A program made the translations under genes and the position numbers. The notes under the pieces were generated by a model that did no database searches, had not been told where the DNA came from, and worked only from the letters and a program-made list of their open reading frames with translations. This document shows positions 15,716 through 25,800 of a DNA stretch of 34,499 bases, piece after piece (the first letter of the stretch is position 1; the number at the start of each line of letters is the position of its first letter). The stretch is from the NCBI GenBank assembly GCA_026770585.1, contig MU647544.1, positions 53,486 through 87,984 on the forward strand, given 5' to 3'. Origin of the DNA: Baffinella frigidus (lineage: Eukaryota; Cryptophyceae; Cryptomonadales; Baffinellaceae).

Positions 15716-16306
15716 ATGAGTGACACGGGAATCCTGGCCGCAAACACATCTGTTCTCGCACGCCTTCGCGCTCTTCAGGAACAGCCGGAGGCTACCAACC
15801 CCACTTCTGTCAAGAAGGGGGGTTCCAACGGCGTGTCTGTTACCATTTCCAAGAAGGACGCCCGCAAGAACGACCGCAAGACCACCAAGAAGGCGCAGGA
15901 GAAGTTGTCTGCGTTTTGCAAGTGCTTTACGCGTGGCTACGAGCTTGAGGTCACAAGGGAGGTAGACATCGACGAAGTGGGGGTGCTCGAGTACCAGGAC
16001 AAGGACCAGAAGATTGCGTGCCCTCTCACTGTCATGCAGTACCTCATCGACAACGACGAGCTTCACTCGTCCAGTGACGAGTCTGGTGCCAAGTGTTTCT
16101 GCGAGGACGAGTATGGGCCGATCTCCGACTTCCCCATGCAGCTCGAACAGCTTGCTGCTAAGTTTCTCGAGGGTGCCAAGCTCGCCCGCGAAGCCGGAAT
16201 CGACAAGGTCAAGTGCGGTGACGAGGCGGACGAATCGGAATTAACCACTGAGGATGGTGACGTCGAGCCCGAAGACGAAGACGACGAGTCCGAAGACGAT
16301 GAGTAA
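15716..16306 (+). CDS. Hypothetical protein with acidic tail
   Basis: A 196-residue protein, strongly GC3-biased. The N-terminal 60 residues are basic (SKKDARKNDRKTTKKAQEK). A middle region has Cys pairs (FCKCF, CFCEDEYG) and a central folded segment, and the last 25 residues are almost all Asp/Glu/Ser. The charge layout recalls histone-chaperone-like or nucleic-acid-associated viral proteins, but no family is recognised. It shares its promoter module with the gene at 16808, suggesting co-expression. Confidence 0.8.
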   Translation: MSDTGILAANTSVLARLRALQEQPEATNPTSVKKGGSNGVSVTISKKDARKNDRKTTKKAQEKLSAFCKCFTRGYELEVTREVDIDEVGVLEYQDKDQKIACPLTVMQYLIDNDELHSSSDESGAKCFCEDEYGPISDFPMQLEQLAAKFLEGAKLAREAGIDKVKCGDEADESELTTEDGDVEPEDEDDESEDDE

Positions 16307-16487
16307 GAAGAACACCGACTGGCGGTGGTAGGTTCTGGCAAACGCCAAGTAGAATTGCCGAGGATGAGTAAAGAGAAACACTCACCCATGTGTCTGCTTA
16401 AAACGCTCGAGGTTCAACGAATGCGCCTATGCGATCTACAAACATGCTTAGTGGACCATGAAATCGCGTTTAGTCAACCATGAATTC

Positions 16488-16733
16488 GCGTTTAGTCAAC
16501 CATGATTTTACAACACAAGTAGAAGGTACCTTTCAAATTTGATCAACCCCCTAAAAATGGTACCACGTGTTGCCATTTTTGGTATTTTTAGAAGGGGTTT
16601 TGGATATTACGCGTTTAGTCAACCATGATATTACAACACAAGTAGAAGGTACCTTTCAAACTTGATCAAATCCCTAAAAATGGTACCACGTGTTGCAATT
16701 TTTGGTATTTTTAGAAGATTTTTTGGATATTAC
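16488..16733 (+). repeat. Tandem 123-bp promoter module, two copies
   Basis: Copies 16488-16610 and 16611-16733 each contain GCGTTTAGTCAACCATGA, ACAACACAAGTAGAAGGTACC, CTAAAAATGGTACCACGTGTTG, TTTTTGGTATTTTTAGAAG and GGATATTACGC. CACGTG is at 16564-16569 and 16687-16692. The TAAAAAT and ATTTTTA blocks flank CACGTG as an imperfect palindrome. The array sits directly upstream of the gene at 16808, and a partial third copy precedes 15716. Confidence 0.85.
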
Positions 16734-16807
16734 GCGTTTTCACCGACTCGAGTCGTGCTATGTAACCAGAGCTGGACCCGGGTAAGATTTCAACACCACC
16801 GCCCACC

Positions 16808-18103
16808 ATGTCTGGCACGCGGCCCGTAACACTAGCCGATTTGAGGGGACCCCCCGTGTCAATGAACCCAGCAGACCGAAACAAGTCCATCGAACAATAC
16901 AAGCGCGAACTGGAAGAGCAGCTAGCTACCAAGAAGACCAACGACGCCACGCGAGTCGACGCTATCTATGACATCATCAACCGCCTCCACAGACAAGAGG
17001 ATGCCTTGGTCGACGACGACCCCACGGCACCCGGTGCGCGTAAGAACTTCCAGAAACAACATCTGAAGATGCATTCCAAGCTCTTGGACATCAACCCCTA
17101 CGCCGGTCCTTACCAAATAAAGTACATCGAGGCGTCCCGCGAAGCACACACATGGGCACAAAGATGCCATAACGATGTTCTCGATCTCATGTGGGCCCAT
17201 TCAGCGGAGAGCCTCCCCATCGCCCAAGAAATCCAAGACAATTTCATCACTAACGTCACCTCCGTGAGGGACGTCACGCGCAATCACCTGGCGGGTCTTT
17301 TTCTCAGAGGAAAACTCTCGCTCACCTCGACACGCACGTGGATACGGTCTATGCTCAGGGAATCCCACAGTTACAACGAGACCCACGACGCCGCGCGACT
17401 CGAGAGAAGCGAGACTTTTCTCCTCGACATCATCCAAGGAAAGACGGAGGCGGTCATCGAGGTAATCTCCGCGCTTGTCACTGCATTCATCGTCAACCGC
17501 CCGGCCAACCAAAGTGACGCGACATACCCCGAGACATTCCTCTTCGACTCCGTCAACATTCAAAAGATGCAAAGGTCGTTCAAGCTCCAAGTCCTTGTCG
17601 TCTCAACGGTGTCGATCATCCGCAAGATCCCGATTCTTGAATCGGCCAAGGAGTTGCGTGTGTTCAACATCCTGGAAGAAATCAGCAAACAGATCACCGA
17701 CGACTCTCTTCGCCGTCAAGACATCAAGGAACTGACGACAATCGCCCACACCATCTTGCAATCCGTGTTTCGCATGGACTTCGTTTGCTACGACACCCTC
17801 TTCGAGACCTTGTCGGTCGGCTTGGCCGACCCCTCGGGTCCGTACTACGAGGCACACAAGACACTCGCCGCCGTCGCACATGGCGCAAGGGCATACCATG
17901 CCCAGTTCGGCAGCGTTGCAGCTACGGTCCGAACCTTCAAAAAGTTCAAGATCCCGCTTGAAGCACACTGCATTGCACCGCTTCTTCACAAACAAGGGGT
18001 CCTCGCACGCAGCATTATCAAGGTCCAGGAGGAGTACCACTCTTCGCGCTACATCGACATGCTGAGCGATGCGAGCATCGAGCTTCTGTACGAGTACCCG
18101 TAG
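16808..18103 (+). CDS. TCP11-like protein (short form)
   Basis: A 431-residue, GC3-rich, almost entirely helical protein. The segment YPETFLFDSVNIQKMQRSFKLQ at about residues 240-261 matches the C-terminal pattern of T-complex 11 family proteins (YPETL-x-LD followed by a helix). The same pattern is in the 957-residue protein at 19621 (YPELLVLDIPYI). The family function is poorly known: SOK1/TCP11 proteins are linked to cAMP-related signalling in fungi and animals. Family assignment was judged by eye and is moderate. AATAAA lies near 18252. The promoter is the tandem 123-bp module. Confidence 0.55.
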   Translation: MSGTRPVTLADLRGPPVSMNPADRNKSIEQYKRELEEQLATKKTNDATRVDAIYDIINRLHRQEDALVDDDPTAPGARKNFQKQHLKMHSKLLDINPYAGPYQIKYIEASREAHTWAQRCHNDVLDLMWAHSAESLPIAQEIQDNFITNVTSVRDVTRNHLAGLFLRGKLSLTSTRTWIRSMLRESHSYNETHDAARLERSETFLLDIIQGKTEAVIEVISALVTAFIVNRPANQSDATYPETFLFDSVNIQKMQRSFKLQVLVVSTVSIIRKIPILESAKELRVFNILEEISKQITDDSLRRQDIKELTTIAHTILQSVFRMDFVCYDTLFETLSVGLADPSGPYYEAHKTLAAVAHGARAYHAQFGSVAATVRTFKKFKIPLEAHCIAPLLHKQGVLARSIIKVQEEYHSSRYIDMLSDASIELLYEYP

Positions 18104-18365
18104 GAAACGGAATTGAAATCGTAGGTCTTTTTGCTTTTTACAAGGACCAGTAGCACAGGGCTGTGGGTAAAGAGGTGGGTGGGTTGGACAAAGAAGCAGG
18201 GGGGAGGGGGTGCTTCAATGTGGGTGGGCGGTGGGTGGGCGGTGGGTGGGCGAATAAAACCAGTGATTCTGGCAACCCGGCTTCGTGTCTGTAAAAATCC
18301 GCTTTACATAGATGCGAGTCTTTTGAGTTCTGTACCCCACCAGCCACCCAGCACGGTGACACGCC

Positions 18366-19298
18366 ATGCCTCCCGAGACAAGGGACGTACACCATGCCAA
18401 GCCATTCATGCCTCGTAAGGTTGCCACCATGTTCGCCACTAAGCTGGTGGACTTACGTGCGTTCAACGAAGAGCTTTGCGTCTTCAAGAGATCGTTATCG
18501 TGTACAGGGATGCAAGCACTGGCCGCAATCGTTTGCGACACACCGACCTATGCCCCAAATGTGGATATGTTTGGAGACATTTTCAGACCAGAGCTCGACG
18601 ATCCGACGGAATGGCTTACGGAATCCTACCTGAAGGACGCTATGCTCCAAGAAATCTGTTCCAACTTGAAGACAAAGAGCAAGTACCGGCGTTCACAAGA
18701 GACCCTCATCAACGACTGGTCGATGGAGTCGACCTTGGCGGTGGAGAACACGGCACGTCGTTACTGGGACACGCTTGGGTGGCATGCACCCCTTTTAGAC
18801 ACCACCACACGTTCCATTGAGATGTTTCCCACCGATTCAGTCCCCCCCAGCACGTTTGTAGAGTCCTTTCCGAAGATCGATGCATGGAGGCTCTCTCAGC
18901 CAGTCTTTCTTGGGGGAGTTGTCGTCTATAAGCACACCACCCCGTACGAGTGCGGTTCCCTTGTGTACGGCACCCCGTCCCCGACCACCCCCAAGGGCGA
19001 GACCACCCCCAAGGGCGAGACCACCCCCAAGGGCGAGACCACCCCCAAGGGCGAGACCACCCCCAAGGGCGAGACCACCCCCAAGGGCGAGACCACCCCC
19101 AAGGGCGAGACCACCCCCAAGGGCGAGACCACCTCCCTTAGCGGGAAGAAGCCCAATATGAAGCGGAAGATATGGGACAACCCCAAGGACATGCGCGAGA
19201 TCGACGTGGTGCGTAGCAAGGACGATGATCAGATGGCGGTAGAAGATCTCTTGTTCATGGCAAATTATGTAGACCACCCGGTCTCAGACGTGGCCTAG
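18366..19298 (+). CDS. Hypothetical protein with TTPKGE repeat
   Basis: A 310-residue protein of unknown family. Residues 1-200 appear folded and mostly helical. An 18-bp minisatellite encodes about eight TTPKGE units (residues about 203-255), followed by a basic KKPNMKRK segment and an acidic end. An ATG at 18429 with GCCACC before it is an alternative start. Codons are GC-ending. AATAAA at 19353 provides the 3' end. Confidence 0.75.
   Translation: MPPETRDVHHAKPFMPRKVATMFATKLVDLRAFNEELCVFKRSLSCTGMQALAAIVCDTPTYAPNVDMFGDIFRPELDDPTEWLTESYLKDAMLQEICSNLKTKSKYRRSQETLINDWSMESTLAVENTARRYWDTLGWHAPLLDTTTRSIEMFPTDSVPPSTFVESFPKIDAWRLSQPVFLGGVVVYKHTTPYECGSLVYGTPSPTTPKGETTPKGETTPKGETTPKGETTPKGETTPKGETTPKGETTPKGETTSLSGKKPNMKRKIWDNPKDMREIDVVRSKDDDQMAVEDLLFMANYVDHPVSDVA
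18985..19131 (+). repeat. 18-bp x8 coding minisatellite (TTPKGE)
   Basis: About eight perfect copies of ACCACCCCCAAGGGCGAG. The very low divergence implies recent expansion or homogenisation. Confidence 0.95.
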
Positions 19299-19620
19299 AA
19301 CGATAGGGTTCTGTGTGTGTGTGTGTGGGTGGGTGTGTGTGGGTGTGTGCCACAATAAACGTTACGTGTGTACCCCATTTCATTATAATCACAGAGTCGT
19401 TGGAACCCACTCTGTCACATTGGTAGCACGTGTTCCCAGCTTATTATTAGTCAACTTATATTTGTATCAACAATTAGAAGAATTAAAGGGGTTTAACATT
19501 GATTGGGATAGAAAAATTGGTAACACGCGTTGGTGTAATATATGGTACACGTGTTGCCACTTGCAAAGGTTCGTTTAAGTCGGGGATTTTACGGTACCAA
19601 TTCCACACAACCAAGACACG
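19299..19620. promoter_or_regulatory. Intergenic control region with GT repeat and CACGTG
   Basis: Holds a GTGTGG-type microsatellite, AATAAA at 19353, and three palindromic sites: GCACGTGT (CACGTG 19437-19442), AACACGCGTT (19522-19529) and ACACGTGT (CACGTG 19548-19553). The last is about 70 bp before the ATG at 19621. No gene is seen. Confidence 0.5.
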
Positions 19621-21383
19621 ATGCATACACGAGTTGTAAAACGAAGTGCTTACCATGGTGGTATGGTTGATGTCGAGTCTGAACTACGAAACCGTCGCCG
19701 GTTGCGGGTAGAATCGACCCACGTCGCATCTACCCCGGTCACCACCGAGGGTGGCAGTACCAAACGAGTTCGCCGTTCATCCGTTCATTCACGAACGACT
19801 CCTACTACATCAAACCAAGTTCGTCCCCCGTCCTGTGACGACGATGCTCTCATGCTCTCCACGGGGCGTTCCCACGGAAAGCGGAAACGTGTATCGGATC
19901 GCACTGTCGCAACTACCGTTGCTGCTCGTGTGGTGATGCGGTTTATGCGCAAGTTCGCAACTCCGTTGCAGACGATGCGGGCGCTTGCGCTCACTACTCT
20001 TGCACCTTCTCCGACGGGTGTATCTGTGGAGACGTCAGCGGTTCTTGGGCACCAACTCTACATGCTTCGTGCACTCCACCCGTCGACTATCCGCGCCATG
20101 CGGCGCTTCATCCACCGCGCTGGCTTCTTCCATGCCATCAAGAGCAACTCCCTGCACATGTCTGTTTTTGCATCGCGCGTCCTCCGGTGCTTCGACGTCT
20201 GTGCCAACCCAGAGACATACCGGCCCGACGGAAAGTGTGTGTCCGTCGAATACAGTGACAACGTATTCGCCACCCTGTTTCAAACCGCATCCGGGTTGTA
20301 TAACATGTTCAACACAGCTCGCCAGCGTATTGTCGCGTGCACATGGCCGACTTCCCTGTCCGGGGGCGGTCCCGAGAAGATGGCATTATGTACCCATCTT
20401 TGCAAATTCGACGAGGCTCTCGCCGCGTGGCGCAAGGATACTTCGTTCGAACTCCAAGAGCGCACACAGCACATACTCTTCAATCTCTACGACACGGCCG
20501 CGGTGTTGTACAATGGTATGCGGCAGGCTACGCTGTCATGCATCCCGAAGCCGTTTCTCAAGACACAAGTCTCGCACTACGAGAATGAAGCGCGTCTGGT
20601 GGAAAAACGGTTCCTCAAGGCAACCTGCATGTTCAATGGAACTACAATGCTCGAGAAGATGAAGACGGCATACCGTGAAAAGTGTTATCATTCGGCCGAC
20701 AGTATCGTCTCCACGACTCCGATCAACAAGACCACCACTTTGTCGGATATGATCGATACCAACACCCACAGCACCAGGGATATGCGAAGCGTGTTGCATC
20801 ATCTACGCTCATATGACACATACACAATGGAGGAAGTTCACCACGAGGCCGCCTTGGACACATCGTTTCACATCAAGCATGCGCACATGGGTCGGGACGA
20901 CCCGTGTATTCAGGACGCACTCGCGCTATATGATCAAGGACAGGTCGACAACTTGCGTCTACAGATGTGTGGACGTGATTCGGGCGAAGGGGTGCCGATC
21001 TATCGACATGCTATCATGGCCATCGTACGCCTGCGTGCCCATCTCCACGAGTTGCACGTGCACTCGCATCTCGATCTCGTTATGGGGTGGTTGGACGTGA
21101 AACGCCTCAAGAAATGTCTCGACGAGGAGACATTGACCTGGTCGTACGTGGTCTCGATGCTGAACATGACTGTCTACGCGATGCGGTATTGTGTCGGCAC
21201 CGAAGCCGCACGCAAGGTTCTCTACACAACGCGGTCTTGCAATGCTTCAAAGAACAATCTCGGTCGTGGTATCGGTTCAAACCCGACACAGTCATGTACG
21301 ACGGCTGAACGGGCGGCCAAGTGCAAACCGCGGGCGTATCTTCGGTTCATGCAACGTACATCTGATACATCTCCCCGCGATAA

Positions 21384-21431
<48 letters not shown>

Positions 21432-22494
21432 ACGACAGCAATCGGGTCCCGAAGTCCCTACGTTGGACCAACGCGGGGACAGTATGCGTTTCGCATTGGA
21501 CCGCAAAACGTACATGCTTCTCAAGGGTCGTATCAAGAATATCGCCGGCGCACACTTCACGCATACTACGTCTGAATTACGTGAGCTGTTCTGCGATACG
21601 CTTATGTGTATCACAGCCGAACTACGTAAGCTCGACATATCACTCGCAAATGCAGAAGTCGACGCAGTACGGTCGTCTTCCATAACCGAGATCGTTGAGA
21701 CAGAACAAACGTCCGTGTCCCAATGGTTTGAAAACGGTCTTACTATGACAAACACGCTGTCGTGGCTGGAGCAACAGAAGGGTACATCGATGACACAGCG
21801 CGTCTTCGGTGGATACGTTTCACTTATCATGGGAGAGACGTCTCCTCAGTTGGACGAGACGGAATACCCCGAACTCCTCGTATTGGACATCCCGTACATA
21901 CACACAGCCCGTGGTGTGTTTTATGGCCAAGTCGCACAGGCGACTGTTCTAGTCCTCATCGGACAGCGTCTTACGGAGGTCGGTGTCCCGGGTGCTTCTA
22001 TCAACAAGTGCCTGGCACTCATTTCGGTGGAGCCAGCATTCGTACAGTTTGGTCTGCCGGATACACATCGTCACAGCAAGGAGGCTCAGGATTCTCTAAA
22101 AGACGCAACGCGTGACGTTCTCAATGTCCTCGTCGGGTCTCTGGGTGTCACGGATGCAAAGCGCGACCTCATTTTGTGTGAGGTGGTTCGTGAGACGGCA
22201 CATCTCGGATATCCCACCTCGCATGTCGCGTCGAGTATCGCCCGTAAATGGGCTCTAGCAACGGCAATGGCCGTTCCCGACGAGCACGGGGATTCTCTCC
22301 CGGTATTCGAGTCATCGGAAGCTACGCGTGTCGGTTTCTGTAGTGATCTTATGATGCCCAACGCCGGAGCATGTCTCTCGGGAGACTTCCATTCTAGCAC
22401 AACCGTGCTAGTGCAACGGGTGCTGTTTAACATGGCAGTTCACAAGCAACGCTATACTGAGCTTTCGGATAAGTTGACACTGTCACCGTTGTAG
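19621..22494 (+). CDS. Large TCP11-like protein
   Basis: A 957-residue protein. The N-terminal 110 residues are basic and disordered (RNRRRLRVE, KRVRRSS, GKRKRVSD) and could carry nuclear signals. The rest is helical and follows the T-complex 11 layout: a region around 250-300 with LCKFDEALAAWRKD, an HE-x-x-LD-x-x-F motif near 408, helices ending in LDVKRLKKCLDEETLTWSYV near 500, and YPELLVLD at 749-756 followed by a long helix. A polythreonine tract of about 17 residues from an (ACT)n repeat (21385-21432) divides the middle. The smaller protein at 16808 shares the YPE-x-x-x-x-D segment. AATAAA lies near 22587. Assignment is moderate; another helical family cannot be excluded. Confidence 0.55.
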
Positions 22495-22811
22495 CCAGCG
22501 GTGTGTTGTGTCTCAGTCCTGTAAGTGTTTCTAGTGTCGGGGGTGTGTGGTTTCGGGACGCTGTGGGTGGTTTCTGCTGGAAGTACAATAAATTCGCAAA
22601 TGTCTAACCGTTCTGTGTTTGTCTGTTTTCTGCTTTAGGTGGTGTTGATATGACCCATCGTACATAGCTTCTTGATGTCCATAATACACACGACATCTTC
22701 GAATATGCATAGCCAGATCCGTGCGTATCGCTGTGGGGGTTCTTTATTTAAGGAGGTGTTTGGTTGTTGCTACACGCAGTCTGTCTGTATAAGTGTGTTG
22801 TATTTCTATAC
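22495..22811. promoter_or_regulatory. Intergenic region with poly(A) signal and TATTTAA box
   Basis: AATAAA near 22587 for the upstream gene and TATTTAA at 22745-22751, about 60 bp before the ATG at 22812. Nothing else is recognised. Confidence 0.45.
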
Positions 22812-25800
22812 ATGCCCAAGGCGGGTGGTTATGAAAAAAACAGCCCGGAGTGGCATGAAAAGATGAAGTACGATTTTAATACAACGACGGAAAAAGACTT
22901 CTTGGGTAAACTTAACCGTCAGGATGACATGGAAAGCTTCATGGGAGTGGGACACCCTTTTTACGGTGGATTGGACCCATATTGGTCTGCAAGTATGCTC
23001 GAAGAGGTGCATGCAGGTCATAACGGGATCAACTTGCGCTGTTATACCGACTGTTTCCCCAATACAGACACTGCAGACCAATCTACTCGCCAGGCCGCGG
23101 TTGCTATGGCATCCCTCCGTGTAGTCGCGAAAGATGTCATGTCCCAAGGAAGGTTCTTTGCGAATGAAATTGCTTTTTCTAATGTCATCGAGACTGCGTG
23201 GCTAGCTGCCGGTTATGATAAAACCGTTGGTGTTTTTGCGAGAGAGCATAGTTACTCTGACAATGCATCCAAAAACGGGCGCTTTAACGCGGATTCTGGA
23301 AGAATTGATATCATGATTCGTCTCGGTACCGCACCTGGGTCGTGCAATCCCCATGATAAATCCAACAAATATGCGATGTTGCAGTATTGTATTATAGCAG
23401 AACTCAAGTATAAGTCTAAAGACACCATCCCCAGTATATCAAAACAGCTTATACGTTACATGACAGCGGTGTCAACGAAGAACCCTGCCATGGTAACGTA
23501 TGTGCCGTTGGCATGTATGCTCGTCTACAGCAAGGGCCAAGACGAGGCGCATATGATCGGTGATACTCCAAATGAGGTCCATAGCCATTGGTGGTCTGGG
23601 TGTAGAACCCTGGCAACTCAGTGGAAACGAAGTGTGGAGGAAGAGAGGGCATTTATTGCAGCTCCCCTGTATTCCGAGGTGCTCTTCAAAAACAATAAAC
23701 GGGTCGGTGCACCAGACCCACAGACGGAATATTGGCAGCCATATTCGGCGGATGCAACCGGAAAGCACAGAAGTGCCAAAGAGGTCGCGAAATGGAAATC
23801 GGGCTGTAACATTCGATTCCAAGCAAAGGTACACGACAAACTTAAAACGGCCATGCTCGATCATCATCATGCGCAAGAAAGGAACAGACAGGGGTTGCTT
23901 CTACCGGATAACAGTCTTCCTAGCAACGTCTCGGATGGAGATGATCGTCCTGGTGGGGGTGGTGGAGATGATACAGATGGTGGAGATGGTCGTCATGATG
24001 GAGATTATCGTCATGATGGAGATGATCGTCATGATGGAGATGATCGTCATGATGGAGATGGTCGTCATGATGGTGGTGGTGGTGGTGGTGGTCGGGGTGG
24101 TGGTGGTCGGGGTGGTCTGAGTGGTCGTGATAGTCGTGAAATCGGCGGTGGTCGTGATAGTCGTGAAATTGGCGGTGGTCGTGATAGTAGTGGTGGTCGT
24201 GATAGTGGTGGTGGTCGAGGTGGTACTCACATAGGCGGTGGTACTCACAGAGACGGTGGTAGACACCGGCACGGTGGCATTGATCCTCGTGATACGGATG
24301 ACCGTCGTGGTGGGAATTCTCGTAGAGGTAGTACTGATCGTCGTGGTAGTGACGACCACCGTGGTGGTGATGATTATTATGGCCCGCATGACGTTGGTTC
24401 TAGCGGACGTCGCACACATCGCTCCCGTTCTGTCGACCAGACAAGGGACCATGTAAGTACTGACGGTGGTCCACGTGTCGTGCAAGATACTCATACTCTA
24501 CCAAAACAAAAGAACCGTAATAAGAATCCTGCCACTGGCAGTACAGTAATACCTGGCCATCTGCTTAGACAAGGCGACCCACCTGGCTATATTCGCGACA
24601 GTGCATTTTATATTTCACTATGTCAAGACTCTGGTATAAAGAAAAGAGCTCGGCATGGTCTCGACCCTACAAACCTGCAGGGTCAGCTGTGTCTAGAAAG
24701 CAAAATTTTGTACCAGCCAGGGCTTGACTGGATTATGGTTGACAAGGACCTTCCATCAGATGAAGAGATTGCTTCCGTAACAATCAACCGAATCTCTAAG
24801 ATGACAGACTTGAACTACTGTCTTGTTGCTGTTAGGTATCCAGGTGCTTACGACGGTAACTGGGTATTGGGTCGTGTTGTTCAGTATGATAGTCGGGTGG
24901 AATGCATCTCGCTACACATCGTACATCCGGGTCATCTAGCAGGAGACCAGTCGGGTGTGATCCGTGCGAATATCGACTGGGTCGATACGGATGGAGCCAA
25001 TCCGGTTCGTATTTTGCCAACAGAAAAGGGGTTTTACAAGACAGAGGTTCGTAACAACTACCGTTATGGAGATGGTACCGCAGACCCGCTCCATTGTGAC
25101 ATGTACATATTCAATTCCGTTGGCCTGTCGTACAACGATGTCTTCGAGAATGGTAGAATACTACGGCAGACGAAAAACACTCAATCATTGACAGACGACT
25201 TGATGAGATCGGCCAGTGATCACTCGGGGTCTGGGTCTGAAACACCCGACGAGGATCGTATTACAATCGAGGTTGTGATGGATGGGTGGACCGACACTGC
25301 CGATGAACTTCTGAAATGCAAATTTTGCATAGATCGTCTCGAAGCCAACGAAGCGACACTGAAATTATCATTGAAAGAAGCATCGGCAAAGGTGTCTGTC
25401 GTAGAGGAGTCCATTGTCAAATACAATACCACGATCGATCGCATAGAAACGGTTATAACAGAGTCTCGTAGGCGTATAGAGGCTAATAAGAACACCGCAG
25501 CACTTGGAAAGTCAGACGAAGTACGTGATACCGCCCAGAAGATTTCTAATTTACAGCAGGAAAAACAAAAAGCTACACTGTGTCTACAGGATGCAAAGGA
25601 CCAGTTGGGGGTCTCAACCAAATGTATCGAACGAAACAATACCCAGATAGCAGACCTTTTGCTTGATAAAGGTAGACTCGATAAGCGTGTTGCGGAGATT
25701 TCAGTCGAACGGGAAACGAACATGTCTCTCCTGAAAGAAGAGCGTATACGGAACAGCGAACTGGACACGAACCTCACGCAACTGCGTCTCGTAAATGACG

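Noticed and set aside
18837-19277. Gly/Leu and Pro/Arg repeat frames opposite the TTPKGE gene
   Set aside because: Alternative readings of the 18-bp minisatellite without promoter or independent composition.
23901-24494. Thr/Ile-rich minus frame
   Set aside because: Complement of the Asp/Gly/Arg low-complexity linker of the large coiled-coil protein.
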